This document shows positions 62,959 to 64,000 of a stretch of DNA of 64,000 nt, piece by piece. Both the position numbers and the translations under genes were made by a program. The notes beneath the pieces were generated by a model. The model searched no databases. It was not told the DNA's origin and saw nothing but the letters and a program-made list of their open reading frames with translations. Source of the DNA: Ancylomarina salipaludis. GTDB taxonomy: Bacteria > Bacteroidota > Bacteroidia > Bacteroidales > Marinifilaceae. How positions within the stretch are numbered: position 1 is the first letter of the stretch; each line of letters starts with the position of its first letter. Where the stretch lies: positions 1-64,000 of the forward strand of contig NZ_SAXA01000013.1 of assembly GCF_004122035.1 (NCBI RefSeq). Reading direction: 5' to 3'.

Positions 62959-64000
62959 ATGAAAATCAACTCCAATTTTGATAGTGGTAATATCAAGGTG
63001 ATCGATTGCAGTAAGGCTACAGATATTCAACTCGAAATCAATAAAGATACCCATTCCGATTTCTTCCAGTGGTTTCATTTCCGTTTGCAAGGCGCACAAA
63101 ATCAAACCTGTAAAATGCGAATCATAAACGCTTCTGAAGCTTCATATCCTGAAGGCTACGAGGGCTATTATGCAGCAGCATCGTACGATAAAGAAACTTG
63201 GTTTAGAGTACCCAGTACCTATGATGGCAAAGAATTGGTAATTGAACACACACCCGAGTTCAACTCTGTGTTTTACGCCTACTTTGCTCCATATAGCTAC
63301 GAACAGCATCTTAATTTGGTTCACAATGCACAACTATCACCTGAGTGCGAACTCGTCTCAATAGGCGAAACCATTCAAGGTCGCGATATCGACATGCTGA
63401 TTGTTGGTGAAGATGCACCCGAAAAGAAAAAAATCTGGGTGATCGCACGTCAGCATCCTGGTGAATCAATGGCCGAATGGTTTATGGAGGGTATGATTGG
63501 AAAGCTGCTTGACGAAGACGACGCTGTTTCGAGAACCCTATTAAGCAAAGCGGTGTTCTACATTGTTCCGAATATGAATATCGATGGTAGTATTCTGGGT
63601 AATTTAAGATCGAATGCTGCGGGTGCCAACCTAAATCGTGAATGGGCCGAGCCAAAATTGGATTTCAGTCCTGAAGTTTATCATGTGCGTAACATGATGG
63701 ACCAATACGGTTGTGATTTAAATATCGATGTTCATGGTGACGAGGCACTACCTTACAACTTTATTTCAAGTATAGAAGGGATCCCATCTTTCGACGAAAG
63801 ACTAAAAAATCTTTTAGAAAAATTCACGCAGTCGTGGATGGCCTCATGTCCTGATTTCCAAGACACTCACGGGTACCCAAAGAACGAGCCAGGGCAAGCC
63901 AACTTAGCAATCTGTTCAAAACATATTGGGGAACGATTTAAATGCTTATCTTTGACCATCGAAATGCCATTTAAGGATAATAATGATCTTCCTGATCCTG
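62959..64000 (+). CDS. M14 zinc carboxypeptidase, cytosolic-carboxypeptidase type (partial, runs off window)
   Basis: Open from the ATG at 62959 to the end of the window, at least 347 codons. N-terminal CCP-type domain at about 1-125 (HSDFFQWFHFRLQGAQ, SVFYAYFAPYSYEQHL), then the M14 catalytic domain: zinc ligands His166 and Glu169 in RQHPGES, His259 in DVHGDE, and catalytic Glu335 in LTIEMPFKD. Removes C-terminal amino acids, perhaps from glutamylated substrates as in CCP enzymes. Divergent from mltG. Confidence 0.9.
   Translation, partial: MKINSNFDSGNIKVIDCSKATDIQLEINKDTHSDFFQWFHFRLQGAQNQTCKMRIINASEASYPEGYEGYYAAASYDKETWFRVPSTYDGKELVIEHTPEFNSVFYAYFAPYSYEQHLNLVHNAQLSPECELVSIGETIQGRDIDMLIVGEDAPEKKKIWVIARQHPGESMAEWFMEGMIGKLLDEDDAVSRTLLSKAVFYIVPNMNIDGSILGNLRSNAAGANLNREWAEPKLDFSPEVYHVRNMMDQYGCDLNIDVHGDEALPYNFISSIEGIPSFDERLKNLLEKFTQSWMASCPDFQDTHGYPKNEPGQANLAICSKHIGERFKCLSLTIEMPFKDNNDLPDP

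Noticed and set aside
1-64000. Search for CRISPR arrays, tRNA, rRNA, transposases, integrases, phage genes
   Set aside because: None seen; the repeats found are not CRISPR-like and no mobile-element protein is encoded in the window.

Overview
The window looks like a chromosome segment of a low-GC, strictly or facultatively anaerobic marine-type Bacteroidota, probably near Marinifilaceae/Marinilabiliales. The lineage call is an inference. It rests on SusC/TonB-type plug sequences, abundant N-terminal lipobox or Sec leaders, a TAnnTTTG-type -7 promoter element, an almost complete lack of Shine-Dalgarno sites (the Hsp20 gene is a clear exception), an IorAB indolepyruvate:ferredoxin oxidoreductase, and an Nfn/GltA-type flavoprotein pair. 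No rRNA, tRNA, CRISPR array, transposase, integrase or phage gene was found. Most of the window is core-like chromosome.

Layout. 1-1017: two diverged copies of a ~394-bp hairpin-rich repeat and an AT-rich short repeat, with no convincing gene. 1-17 kb is mostly minus strand: GH20 hexosaminidase, an unknown membrane protein, (plus strand) Hsp20 and a DegP protease, a rhomboid protease with an unusual plug-like tail, an old-yellow-enzyme, a methyltransferase, an M3-like zinc peptidase lipoprotein, an HD protein, a small Tat-leader protein, a ferritin-like protein and the two-subunit Nfn/GltA flavoenzyme. 17-24 kb: SUI1-like factor, a WecA/MraY-type transferase, a small unknown protein, IorA/IorB and PrmA. 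24-34 kb: a 1494-residue exported protein of unknown function, Ppk1-SixA, topoisomerase III and a lone receiver domain. 34-44 kb: a metallophosphoesterase fused to a BamA-like barrel, an SdiA-regulated-type beta-propeller lipoprotein, an HD domain fused to a Pycsar-effector-like membrane domain, RsmE, a DUF4159 protein, a PPi-type phosphofructokinase and a YgjV/GNAT-like protein. 44-50 kb: an envelope glycosylation cluster (two GT39 transferases, a nucleotide-sugar epimerase, a LAB_N membrane protein, a GT2 transferase). 50-64 kb: serpin lipoprotein, TIM-barrel isomerase-like protein, CvfB-like S1 protein, C69 dipeptidase, NTF2-like secreted protein, a His-rich membrane protein with a TonB-dependent receptor, threonine aldolase, MurB, MltG and the start of an M14 carboxypeptidase that runs off the window.

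How the genes fit together. Ferredoxin-linked redox metabolism (IorAB, Nfn/GltA) and a PPi-type PFK point to energy-conserving fermentation with amino-acid oxidation. Hsp20/DegP, rhomboid, the peptidases and the serpin form a protein-quality and protease-control theme. GT2/LAB_N/GT39 resemble machinery that loads a sugar on a polyprenyl phosphate and transfers it to lipid A or another surface acceptor.

Most unusual items: the HD-PycTM protein with no cyclase beside it and a compact pseudoknot-capable sequence just upstream; the rhomboid with a TonB-plug-like C-terminus; the metallophosphoesterase-BamA fusion with swapped metal-motif residues; the 1494-residue exported protein; the repeat pair at the left edge; and a three-arm alternative hairpin leader before threonine aldolase. 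No complete new defence system is visible: the HD-PycTM gene sits among housekeeping genes.
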